Source of the DNA: JBGLNJ01 sp964353405
Lineage (GTDB): Bacteria > Chloroflexota > Anaerolineae > Fen-1058
Assembly: GCA_964353405.1 (NCBI GenBank)
Contig: CAYGWJ010000241.1
Location: 1-13,591, forward strand
Length of the DNA stretch: 13,591 nt
Direction: 5' to 3'
The notes beneath the pieces were generated by a model that was not told where the DNA came from, made no database searches, and saw only the letters and a program-made list of their open reading frames with translations. The translations under genes and the position numbers were made by a program. Positions 6,986 to 13,591 of the stretch are shown here, piece after piece. Each line of letters starts with the position of its first letter. The first letter of the stretch is position 1.

Positions 6986-9900
6986 TCACTGGCTGATCTG
7001 AATCTTTTCCAATTCAACCCTATTGCCCCCGGCGGCTACCGGAAGGCGCTGCTCGGTTGTCGAGTCGTACATGCCCGCCACCAGCTGGTATTTGCCGGGC
7101 AAGAGATCTTGCCGAGTTTCCAACACGTGCACATCAATCACATACTCCCCGGTTTGCCATCCGGAAGTCGGGCGCGTCCACCCGGCGGGCACTGCATCCG
7201 ATTGTGCCACCACACGCCCATTCGAGTCGAGGAGATGAACAAACACTTTGACATCCTGGTCAGTTTCTCCGAGCGCCTGCCAAGCCAACGTAACGGTGAC
7301 CGTCTGCCCCGGTGTGATGCGTACCGGCGCATCAAACCCAGCCAAAGCAAATTGATCGCCAAGCCGGGCACCCAGCTGGCGTGACAGCACGGGTGCGGTA
7401 AAGACGCGTTCCGGCGCAGAGATCAGCAATCTTCCCAGAGTCACCTGACCAACGGAGGCGCCGCCGTCGAACAGCGTGACACGCCACTGATACACTCCCG
7501 ATTGCACTCGACCGGGGATATGGACCAGCGACTGGCTACGCACAACCTCGCCGGCTCTCCAACGTGAAGAAGGATAATGATCGCCGCCGGGAGGCAGCTG
7601 CCATTGCACGATCGCCCGCCCCTCAGGCGCAACCAATTCCAGATGCGCGATGTAATTGCTTGCAGGGCGGCGCCGCGCTTGCCAGCCCAGAGTGATCAGC
7701 ATGACCTGGCCCGGCACTGCCTCGCTGCGGTCCTGGCTATGACCCATCAAGGTCAAGTCATTGCCGAGTATGACATCAGTCCGAATGGACAGACCTAACG
7801 TGTCCACCGCAGGCGGACGCGATGGAGCCATCACATCCAACTGGCCCAAGGTCGCACCGGGATAATGGCCCGGCGCGAGCTGCCCGGCACTGATGGGTAA
7901 TGGCTCCAGCGTATCGGGATCGAATGGCAACGCCACCAGCCAATAAGCTCCCGGAGGCGTGCCCGGCAAAACCTGGATCGCGTGCCGATCATCGGCATAT
8001 GCGCCGATGGACCATTCTGCCGAAGGGGGTGGAACGCTGTAGCCGCCGAGAGCCGTGTCCAACTCGTTCTTGTCGCTCCATTCCACACCTTGATCGTCCA
8101 CGAGGCGCACGGCAGCGCGAAATTGGAACGGCTTGTCTAACACCCAAAACAAATCGGTGTAGAAAACATCGCCCGCCACAGCCGGCTGTGGATGAGTTGT
8201 ATACCCCAACAGCCGCGCGCGCTCGGCCACGCCGATATGGCTCACCTGCTGCGCGCCTGTGAACCCGGTATTCTGATAGCGACGCCACCGCAGAGGAGTA
8301 TCATAGCGGTCAATCACGCCCAGCTTCAGGGCAAACAGTGCCACGCCCAACGTGATCAATCCCACCCATGCCCGCATTCCCATCGGCTGACCAGGTGCAG
8401 TCGAGGAGGATGAAACGTGAAACGTGAAGCGCGCATCGAGCATCCAAATCGCCATCACGACGAGAATCGTTACCAAGGAAACCACAGCGACCGCTGTGCG
8501 TAGCGGTGTCGTGCCAAAGCTCACTTTAAGCCGATGGCGCCCGGCGGGAACGTCCAGCGCCATCAGTCCCAGCGGAGGCACAACCACAAGCGCAACCGGC
8601 TGACCATCCAACCACGCCTGCCAGCCAGGAAAGTAGAATGCGCGATACATCACTCGAGTTGGCGCGTCATTTTCGATGACCAGTTCCGCGCTCAGGCCAT
8701 CGTCGCGCGCTTCCACAAGACGCGCGCCCGGCGCATCCCAACGGATAACAGGCTGCCCGGCACGCATCGGCTTGACGAAAGGTGAAGTGGCAGGCAATTC
8801 CTGCACAACCACTGGCAAGTATTCAGCGGAAGAAGTCGTGCCGAGCAGTCCGGTACCTTTTTCGTAAGCGACGTAAGATGCTTGAGTAGAATCCTCCGGT
8901 GTGGGGCACATGCGCGGATAGGCCCACGGCAACACACCCAGTGCCAGCATCACTGAACACACCGCCAACCACACAAACATCAACACGCCAAGAGTGTGCT
9001 GTGTCTTTGTATCCTTTGGGTGAATTGACTGCGCCGGCCAAGCTGCACCGGGCACAGCCACACCTGCTCCAGCCAGCAAGCCCATCAACAAGCTCGCCAC
9101 ACCCAGGAATCGCCACGGGTATTGGATGAAGGGCAACAGCGGCACACGTGTCCAGATCGGCTCAGACACCGCCGACATCATCACCACGAGGCCAATCAAA
9201 GTGAGGCCGGCCCAGATGACGTGCTGTTTGTGTGTCTGACCGATGCGGCCGCGCCCCCACCCCGTTGCAATGATACTGAGGGCTGCCAGCAGACTCGTCA
9301 TCCATCCCAGGCTGCGCGCGGGCGACGGATTGACCAGCAAGGGATCACTGGCCGCGGGAGGCCCAAACAATTCGCCAAGCGAGAGAAAGTGATTGCGAAA
9401 GTTCTGGCCGCCGGGTGTGATGGCGCGCGAGAATTGCGCCTGATTTCGTTCGAGAAAGGCCGGCCCCAGAAAAAAGGCCGACAGCCCCAGAGCCAGGATC
9501 ATCATGGCAGCCAGTCGGAGCGAAACCCCGCGCCGATCTTTTGCGCTGCATACCAGCGACAGTGTATAAGCCAGCCACACCAGTGTTAGCATCAGGCCCG
9601 AAGGCGCATGAGTGAGCAGCACGGCGGCATAAGCCAACGCACCCATCGAAACGTAACGCCAGCCCCGCTCCTGGGACACACGCAACGCGGCCCACATGAC
9701 CAACGGCGCAAGCGGCAAGGCCAGCGACTCGGCGCTGCTGCCTCGCCAATACACGTCATAGAGTTGATAGGGCGCGAGCATATAAGCCACAGCTGCGACA
9801 AATCCACCGCGCTCGCCCAACACTTGCCGCGCCCAGAGGTACATCGTCCAACCCGAAGCCAGTATACCAAGCGCCAGCGACAGGTTCCAACTCTGCAACA

Positions 9901-10198
9901 GGCTGATGCCCAGGCGATGCAAAATCAGGGGGGGATAATACGATAGAGCCGGGTGAAAGTTAAAGAGGGGATAACCATAGCCAAAAACCATCGCGGGCAA
10001 CCAGCGAGGCCACAACACACCCTGCCGCACCAGCGTGTCTAACTGGAATGTGCGGAACAAGTGCAACACACCATCGTGGCTACACGTCAACATGCCGCGC
10101 TGGACGAGCGGCCCAAGCAGCGGCAACCAGAACGCAATCAGCGCCAGGCCAGGCAATGCCGCCCGCACGGCACGAGATGTGATCTTACCTCTTGCCAC
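6986..10198 (-). CDS. PTPS-related/YfhO-like giant membrane protein with three C-terminal beta-rich modules
   Basis: This is a 1070-residue membrane protein. The N-terminal half has about a dozen helices. After the first helix comes a loop with CSHDGVLHLFR (D42, H46), then WPRWLPAMVFGYGYPLFNFHPALSYYPP, the signature of PTPS-related membrane proteins (distantly YfhO-like, GT-C fold). The name is historical and implies no pterin chemistry. At about 515-600 a YfhO-like beta segment contains FYFPGWQAWLDG, followed by more membrane helices to about 640. Three soluble modules follow (about 655-775, 808-925 and 945-1068); they resemble those of the DUF2723-like protein at the left end. A role in handling lipid-linked sugars outside the membrane is inferred only. 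The start is GTG, with AGGAGG at 10202-10207 only 3 bases away, which is unusually tight. It is probably the last gene of the murJ unit. Two short tandem repeats lie in its loops. Confidence 0.82.
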   Translation of the reverse strand: MARGKITSRAVRAALPGLALIAFWLPLLGPLVQRGMLTCSHDGVLHLFRTFQLDTLVRQGVLWPRWLPAMVFGYGYPLFNFHPALSYYPPLILHRLGISLLQSWNLSLALGILASGWTMYLWARQVLGERGGFVAAVAYMLAPYQLYDVYWRGSSAESLALPLAPLVMWAALRVSQERGWRYVSMGALAYAAVLLTHAPSGLMLTLVWLAYTLSLVCSAKDRRGVSLRLAAMMILALGLSAFFLGPAFLERNQAQFSRAITPGGQNFRNHFLSLGELFGPPAASDPLLVNPSPARSLGWMTSLLAALSIIATGWGRGRIGQTHKQHVIWAGLTLIGLVVMMSAVSEPIWTRVPLLPFIQYPWRFLGVASLLMGLLAGAGVAVPGAAWPAQSIHPKDTKTQHTLGVLMFVWLAVCSVMLALGVLPWAYPRMCPTPEDSTQASYVAYEKGTGLLGTTSSAEYLPVVVQELPATSPFVKPMRAGQPVIRWDAPGARLVEARDDGLSAELVIENDAPTRVMYRAFYFPGWQAWLDGQPVALVVVPPLGLMALDVPAGRHRLKVSFGTTPLRTAVAVVSLVTILVVMAIWMLDARFTFHVSSSSTAPGQPMGMRAWVGLITLGVALFALKLGVIDRYDTPLRWRRYQNTGFTGAQQVSHIGVAERARLLGYTTHPQPAVAGDVFYTDLFWVLDKPFQFRAAVRLVDDQGVEWSDKNELDTALGGYSVPPPSAEWSIGAYADDRHAIQVLPGTPPGAYWLVALPFDPDTLEPLPISAGQLAPGHYPGATLGQLDVMAPSRPPAVDTLGLSIRTDVILGNDLTLMGHSQDRSEAVPGQVMLITLGWQARRRPASNYIAHLELVAPEGRAIVQWQLPPGGDHYPSSRWRAGEVVRSQSLVHIPGRVQSGVYQWRVTLFDGGASVGQVTLGRLLISAPERVFTAPVLSRQLGARLGDQFALAGFDAPVRITPGQTVTVTLAWQALGETDQDVKVFVHLLDSNGRVVAQSDAVPAGWTRPTSGWQTGEYVIDVHVLETRQDLLPGKYQLVAGMYDSTTEQRLPVAAGGNRVELEKIQISQ
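8411..8431 (-). repeat. In-frame heptamer repeat inside the PTPS-related protein gene
   Basis: On the + strand, TGAAACG (8411-8417) is followed at once by TGAAACG and then TGAAGCG. Read on the coding strand it gives RFTFHVS at about residues 590-596, directly between a membrane helix and a Ser-rich loop. Three units with one mismatch is short, but the 7-bp period is the same as in the two other arrays of the window. Confidence 0.55.
9002..9019 (-). repeat. Two degenerate 9-bp units in a membrane-protein loop
   Basis: TGTCTTTGT and ATCCTTTGG lie side by side on the + strand; on the coding strand they read CCAAAGGAT then ACAAAGACA. They encode part of HPKDTKTQH, a polar loop between two membrane helices at about residues 393-401 of the 1070-residue protein. 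The unit resembles dispersed ACAAAGGAC-type repeats that I recall from bacterial intergenic regions. The match is loose. Confidence 0.3.
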
Positions 10199-10262
10199 TT
10201 GCCTCCTGTGTGTTCACCCGCCATTCCAGGCTCATTTACACGGACAACCACAAAGGGTGTCC

Positions 10263-11372
10263 CTACATACGGATGACCATCAGCTCACGATCAAACGTCG
10301 TCAGGCTCTCGCAGCCGCCTTGCGTAATCACTAAATCATCTTCGACGCGCACGCCGCCCTTACCTGGCAGGTAGATACCGGGTTCAACAGTGAAAGTCAT
10401 CCCCGGCTCGAGGATCGTCGTGTCGCCTTCGCATGCGAACGGTGGCTCGTGACCTTCCAGCCCCAACCCGTGCCCGGTGCGGTGTGTAAAGTATTGGCCA
10501 TAGCCAGCATCCACGATGACCTTGCGCGCAGCGCGATCCACCTCTTGAATCTCGATGCCTGGGCGCGCGGCGTGGCGTCCCGCTTCGTTGGCGCGTTTGA
10601 CTACGTCATACACACGCCGCAGTTCGTCATCCACTGTGCCCACAGCAAACGTCCGCGTGATGTCGCTGGCATAGCCACCCACATTCACACCAAAGTCAAA
10701 CAACAGCAGATCGCCTGCTCCCACGCGCCGGCCGCCCGGGGCGCCATGCGGGAGCGCACTCTTGGGCCCGGTCAAGACGATGGGTTCGAACGGCAGGCTC
10801 TCTGCGCCTCGGCCCAACATTTCGAGCAACAGCACGTTGGCAATCTCCCGCTCCGTCATGCCAACACAAACCTTGACGAGCGTCGCTTGCAACGCCAGTT
10901 CGGTGATGGCAACCGCCTGCTTCATCTTGGCGATTTCGTCGCCGTCCTTGCGCATCCGCAAGTTTGCCAACCAGGGACCCGCATCAGCCAAGCGCACGCC
11001 GGGCGCGCTGGCCTCAATCAACCGCAGCTCACGCACGCGCATCACCAATTCTTCGACGGCCAGCGTCCTGCCAGAAAGCGCCAGCGCCTGGCTCGCCGCC
11101 GCAAAAGCTGCTTTCGGCCCTTGCTCGTCCGACCAGGGGAACAATTGCCAGTCAATCGCCACCGGCCCGGACGCGGGCTTGGTTGCCTCAAGCACAGGCA
11201 ACACAAAGGCTGGCGGGCCATTCACAGGAAAGAACGCCACCGTCGCGCGCTCCATCAAGTGAAACGGCAAACCGGTGAGATAGATCATATTCGCGCCCGG
11301 CATCACGGCCACGCAGTCCGCGCCACGCTTCGCCGCCGCTTCGATCAGTTGTTGAATTCGCTGAATGCTCAC
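10263..11372 (-). CDS. M24 family metallopeptidase (Xaa-Pro dipeptidase/aminopeptidase P type)
   Basis: This is a 369-residue cytoplasmic enzyme when read from GTG 11372. Residues 1-130 form the creatinase-like N-terminal domain and about 135-365 the pita-bread catalytic domain. All five metal ligands are present: D226 (FDFGVN), D237 (SDITR), H301 (TGHGLG), E330 (VEPGIY) and E344 (VEDD), together with H308 in GHEPP. It should use two Mn or similar ions to cleave an N-terminal residue or dipeptide bond before proline. Aminopeptidase P and prolidase cannot be told apart here. Start choice: an upstream ATG at 11411 would add 13 residues (MLRYAISEKRGDN) that read through a heptamer repeat, whereas GTG 11372 has GAGGAG five bases before it. 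It lies 42 bases after murJ and 64 before the next gene, so it is probably cotranscribed; no functional link to lipid II transport is evident. Confidence 0.92.
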   Translation of the reverse strand: MSIQRIQQLIEAAAKRGADCVAVMPGANMIYLTGLPFHLMERATVAFFPVNGPPAFVLPVLEATKPASGPVAIDWQLFPWSDEQGPKAAFAAASQALALSGRTLAVEELVMRVRELRLIEASAPGVRLADAGPWLANLRMRKDGDEIAKMKQAVAITELALQATLVKVCVGMTEREIANVLLLEMLGRGAESLPFEPIVLTGPKSALPHGAPGGRRVGAGDLLLFDFGVNVGGYASDITRTFAVGTVDDELRRVYDVVKRANEAGRHAARPGIEIQEVDRAARKVIVDAGYGQYFTHRTGHGLGLEGHEPPFACEGDTTILEPGMTFTVEPGIYLPGKGGVRVEDDLVITQGGCESLTTFDRELMVIRM

Positions 11373-11377
11373 GTTGT

Positions 11378-11383
11378 CTCCTC
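11378..11383 (-). promoter_or_regulatory. Ribosome-binding site fixing the GTG start of the peptidase
   Basis: GAGGAG on the - strand is separated by ACAAC from GTG 11372. It selects this start over ATG 11411. The site is built from the last unit of the heptamer array that fills the gap to murJ. Confidence 0.75.
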
Positions 11384-11413
11384 GCTTTTCGCTTATCGCG
11401 TATCGCAGCACGC
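11379..11413 (-). repeat. Degenerate heptamer array filling the murJ-peptidase gap
   Basis: Five consecutive 7-bp units on the + strand all end in CGC: TCCTCGC, TTTTCGC, TTATCGC, GTATCGC and AGCACGC. On the coding strand they read GCGTGCT, GCGATAC, GCGATAA, GCGAAAA and GCGAGGA. The array begins one base after the murJ stop codon and ends in the ribosome-binding site of the peptidase. It therefore makes up nearly the whole intergenic sequence. Confidence 0.7.
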
Positions 11414-11414
11414 T

Positions 11415-12947
11415 CTACACTCTTCGCAACACCATCCGTATCACAGCCTTCCCTTCCTCCACGCCGACGAGGAGCAAAGTCACCGCATACACCACTGCGC
11501 CGATGACGATGCTGATCCCGCCGCGCAAGATCGCGCTGGACCGTGGCGCAAATTCCAGAAAAGCCCACACGGCGGCCGACATCACCAGAGCCGCAAGCGC
11601 CGCTTTGCCCAACGCCGACCCTGTTCGCGCGCCGCCCAAACCACCCACACGCGGACGGATAAAGCCCATCAACAGCACCAACTCGATGTACGCGGCCAGC
11701 GAGTTTGCCATCGCCAGCCCCGCAATTTGCATCGGCCCAATGAGCGCCAGGCTGAACGCCAGATTGGCAAGCATTGCTCCCACGCCGATATAGACCGGTG
11801 TGCGCGTGTCATGCAAGGCATAAAACGCGCGGGTAAGGATTTCGATTCCGGAATGAGCGACCAGTCCCGGCGCGTAAAACATCAGCGCCAGCGCCACAGC
11901 GTCCGTCGAAGAATTCTGAAACCTGCCGCGCTCGAACAGGACTTGTACAACCGGCACGCGCAAGAGTAGCAAACCCGCCGCCGCAGGCAATGTCACCAAG
12001 ACGATCGCGCGCAGCGTGGCCACGAGCGCCTCGCTCATGGCCTGTTTCTGTCCACGCGCGGTCTGATCCGCAAACGTCGGAAAGGCGGCTGTCGCCACCG
12101 ACTGCGCGAACACACCTTGCGGCAGCAACATCACACGCCACGCATAGTTCAGCGCGGCTACCGCGCCCGTCCCCAGCCGCGAAGCCAGATTCGACTCGAC
12201 GATAAAGTTGAGCTGCACTACAGCCAACCCAAACACGCGCGGCCCCATCAGCCACAACACACGCCGGACACCCGGGTCGCGCAGCGAAAGAACAGGCGAG
12301 TAGTGCATCTTGCAGCGCACCAGCCCCGGCACCTGGACGAGAAGATGCAGCAACGCACCCGCGACAGCGCCCATCGCCGCTCCCATCGGCCCGAGGCTTG
12401 GAATCAAGAACCACGCGCCCAAGATGATGCCAAGATTGTAAGCAGAAGGCGCCAACCCTGGCAGCAGAAAATCTTGTTGCGCATTGAGGATGCCCATGAT
12501 CAACCCGGATACGCCAAATACCACCGGGCAGATAAGCATCACGCGCATCAACGAGACCGTGAGCGCCTGTTTGTCGGGTGCATAGCCCGGAGCCAGCGCA
12601 AAGGCCAACGCAGGCGCAAAGATGGAAGCCAGCAACGCCACAATACCCATTGCGATCAGCAAAAGATTGATGACAGCAGAAGCGAGACGCCATGCGCCCT
12701 CGCGGTCGTCGTTAGCCAGGTAACTCGTAAAAGTAGGAATGAAGGCCGAAGCGAGTGCGCCGCCCGCGATCAAGGTAAAGATCAAATCGGGGATGAGAAA
12801 AGCAGTGCGGTAAGCATCGGCAGCATTGCTGGTACCCAGTTGTGCAGCAATGACCATGTCGCGCAAAACGCCAAAGAGGCGGCTGACGACGAACGCAGCC
12901 ATAACCACGCCCGCCGAGCGGACAATTTGACGGTTGCTGGAATTCAT
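11415..12947 (-). CDS. Lipid II flippase MurJ (MviN), MOP superfamily
   Basis: This 510-residue protein has about 14 membrane helices, the usual MurJ length. It flips undecaprenyl-linked peptidoglycan precursor across the inner membrane. The N-terminus has the MurJ pattern: SRLFGVLRD with R23 and R29 at the places of E. coli R18 and R24, and D44 at the place of D39, followed by FLIPDLIFTLIAGGALASAFIPTF. By my alignment from memory, E. coli R52 and E57 correspond to F57 and G62, so those charges are missing; this probably reflects a different MurJ subgroup rather than loss of function. Helix-rich repeats with APSAYNLGIILGA and later ALNYAWRVMLLPQGVFAQSVATAAFPT are also typical. The start ATG 12947 follows a TATAAT by only 7 bases, so the message is probably leaderless. 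It is the first gene of the leftward unit. Confidence 0.96.
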   Translation of the reverse strand: MNSSNRQIVRSAGVVMAAFVVSRLFGVLRDMVIAAQLGTSNAADAYRTAFLIPDLIFTLIAGGALASAFIPTFTSYLANDDREGAWRLASAVINLLLIAMGIVALLASIFAPALAFALAPGYAPDKQALTVSLMRVMLICPVVFGVSGLIMGILNAQQDFLLPGLAPSAYNLGIILGAWFLIPSLGPMGAAMGAVAGALLHLLVQVPGLVRCKMHYSPVLSLRDPGVRRVLWLMGPRVFGLAVVQLNFIVESNLASRLGTGAVAALNYAWRVMLLPQGVFAQSVATAAFPTFADQTARGQKQAMSEALVATLRAIVLVTLPAAAGLLLLRVPVVQVLFERGRFQNSSTDAVALALMFYAPGLVAHSGIEILTRAFYALHDTRTPVYIGVGAMLANLAFSLALIGPMQIAGLAMANSLAAYIELVLLMGFIRPRVGGLGGARTGSALGKAALAALVMSAAVWAFLEFAPRSSAILRGGISIVIGAVVYAVTLLLVGVEEGKAVIRMVLRRV

Positions 12948-12954
12948 GCAGTGG

Positions 12955-12983
12955 ATTATACCACGTGCGGCGAGGTTTCCTTA
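12955..12983 (-). promoter_or_regulatory. murJ promoter, probably leaderless
   Basis: A perfect TATAAT occupies 12960-12955 on the - strand, seven bases before the murJ ATG. The -35 region is weak (TAAGGA at 17 bases, TTAAGG at 18). Transcription would begin at or within a base or two of the ATG, which agrees with the absence of any Shine-Dalgarno sequence. Confidence 0.5.
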
Positions 12984-12990
12984 ATGGACA

Positions 12991-13020
12991 GGGCCTATGC
13001 CGCTCAAGCGACATAGGCCC
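12991..13020. repeat. GC-rich stem-loop upstream of murJ
   Basis: GGGCCTATG (12991-12999) pairs perfectly with CATAGGCCC (13012-13020). The inner bases CGC and GCG (13001-13003, 13008-13010) extend the stem after a single C-A mismatch, leaving a TCAA loop. No T-run follows on either strand, so it is a poor intrinsic terminator. It lies 8 bases upstream of the weak -35 of murJ and could be a regulatory site, a factor-assisted terminator or a repeat-derived palindrome. Confidence 0.5.
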
Positions 13021-13291
13021 CGCAGGAAATACCGATGAGGTCAGGCTTGCTCTTACGACATTCATCCTATCATAGGTACGAATGCCTAAATGGACGCTCA
13101 ACCTACGCAAGACCCACGCTGGCATCACAACCTTATTACAAGCGCAAGTTGTAAATACTCAGCCTAACCTTGCGAAGGTTGCAGACTTCGCAAGGGTGAA
13201 TAGTTACACGCAAGTCCAACTTTGGATAGTCTCCCTCCCGAGTGTTGGTAAGATTGGGTAAAGCCAATCTGTCCACGCTTGGGGGTAACAA
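13021..13291. other. Non-coding spacer rich in palindromes
   Basis: I see no supportable gene in this stretch. It holds a dyad at 13059-13084 (CATTC...GAATG enclosing CCTAT-C-ATAGG), a TTACAA/TTGTAA pair at 13136-13154, and a perfect 10-bp inverted repeat at 13168-13195. Base composition is visibly poorer in GC than the flanking genes, as expected for spacer or insertion-element remnant DNA. No clear terminal inverted repeat or target-site duplication could be paired by eye. Confidence 0.5.
13168..13195. repeat. Perfect 10-bp inverted repeat
   Basis: CCTTGCGAAG (13168-13177) and CTTCGCAAGG (13186-13195) are exact complements with an 8-base loop GTTGCAGA. It has the form of a dispersed REP-like palindrome. 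I have the impression of having seen similar CTTGCGAAGG palindromes in Chloroflexota DNA, but that is recollection, not a search. No T-run follows, so it is not an obvious terminator. Confidence 0.6.
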
Positions 13292-13513
13292 ATGTCCAAA
13301 TTGGTGCATGTGGGCGATTTCTGTCCGAATTCACAATGCGCTGACACCAGGAAACTCCAAACTGACCAGCAGCACAACCTGATCAAGTTTGGTCACGCCC
13401 GGGCCGGTCGGCAACGCTACCAATGCCGAACCTGCCAACAAACCTTTACGGAAACGAAAGGCACATTGTTTTACCGGCGCCGAACGCTGGTTGAAGAAAT
13501 TCGGGCTGGTTAG
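13292..13513 (+). pseudogene. Truncated IS1-type transposase, zinc-ribbon N-terminus only
   Basis: A 73-residue reading frame holds a CX4C pair (C11, C16) and a CX2C pair (C45, C48) in the sequence GRQRYQCRTCQQTFTETKGT. This is the zinc ribbon that opens IS1-family and related InsA-like transposases. In intact relatives, a helix-turn-helix and then a catalytic domain follow the E-T-K-G-T segment. Here the frame stops (TAG 13511-13513) right after VEEIRAG, and none of the three forward frames after it shows a recognisable continuation in the remaining 78 bases. It is most likely a remnant; a stand-alone DNA-binding mini-protein is possible but less likely. GGGGGT lies 5 bases before the ATG. 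No mobile-element boundary was located. Confidence 0.7.
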
Positions 13514-13517
13514 CCCG
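13502..13517. repeat. Hairpin containing the stop codon of the transposase remnant
   Basis: CGGGCT and AGCCCG are perfect 6-bp arms around a GGTT loop; the TAG stop straddles the loop and the right arm. A second hairpin, AACCGC-TGT-GCGGTT, follows at 13544-13558. The pair marks the point where transposase similarity ends. Confidence 0.5.
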
Positions 13518-13591
13518 TCTGTGATTTGCTGTAGAGTTATTTGAACCGCTGTGCGGTTTGCAGTGGGCATTTCTATAGTGTGTGAACGATT

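Noticed and set aside
10449..11969. A long open frame on the + strand (506 codons) opposite the peptidase and murJ
   Set aside because: Its translation is rich in His, Arg, Gln and Ala with no recognisable domain, and it lies antisense to two well-supported genes. It is what a GC-rich coding strand yields on its complement.
12117..13016. A 299-codon + strand frame opposite the start of murJ
   Set aside because: Low-complexity Arg/His/Gln composition, antisense to murJ, and its end runs through the murJ promoter and hairpin. No domain is visible.
13331..13570. A 79-codon - strand frame over the transposase remnant
   Set aside because: It is antisense to the zinc-ribbon frame, whose cysteine pattern is specific; the reverse translation shows no domain.

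Overview
The window looks like chromosomal DNA of a GC-rich bacterium, most likely a member of Chloroflexota (Anaerolineae-like). That assignment is an inference. It rests on very large GT-C-type membrane proteins with beta-rich C-terminal repeats, a DegS/DegU-like two-component pair, a tiny Flp-type pilin, and several short degenerate heptamer repeats. No rRNA, tRNA or marker gene in the window confirms it.

Layout. On the + strand, 136-4741 holds two overlapping genes for multi-membrane-span proteins of glycosyltransferase type: a DUF2723-like protein and a second GT-C-like protein. They are joined by a striking 7-bp tandem repeat that contains the stop of the first gene and the start of the second. 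A separate transcription unit follows (about 4768-6659). It encodes a NarL/DegU-type response regulator and a soluble DegS-type histidine kinase with a coiled-coil sensor half. A 48-residue Flp/Fap-type pilin gene with its own likely promoter and a near-perfect Shine-Dalgarno comes next, then a strong bidirectional terminator (6921-6951).

On the - strand, converging on that terminator, runs a three-gene unit read from right to left: murJ (lipid II flippase, 12947-11415), an M24 family Xaa-Pro-type peptidase (11372-10263) and a 1070-residue PTPS-related/YfhO-like membrane protein (10198-6986). The right end (12948-13591) is non-coding DNA rich in palindromes, plus a truncated IS1-type transposase N-terminus (zinc ribbon only).

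How the genes may work together. murJ moves the peptidoglycan precursor across the membrane. The three giant membrane proteins are plausibly polyprenyl-linked sugar transferases, or flippase-like relatives acting at the outer membrane face. The pilin and the DegSU-like pair point to surface structure and its control. A cell-envelope theme is therefore reasonable, but no substrate can be read from the sequence. The most unusual features are the short tandem repeats that sit in gene junctions or membrane-protein loops, and the three-module beta-rich C-terminus shared by the two largest proteins.
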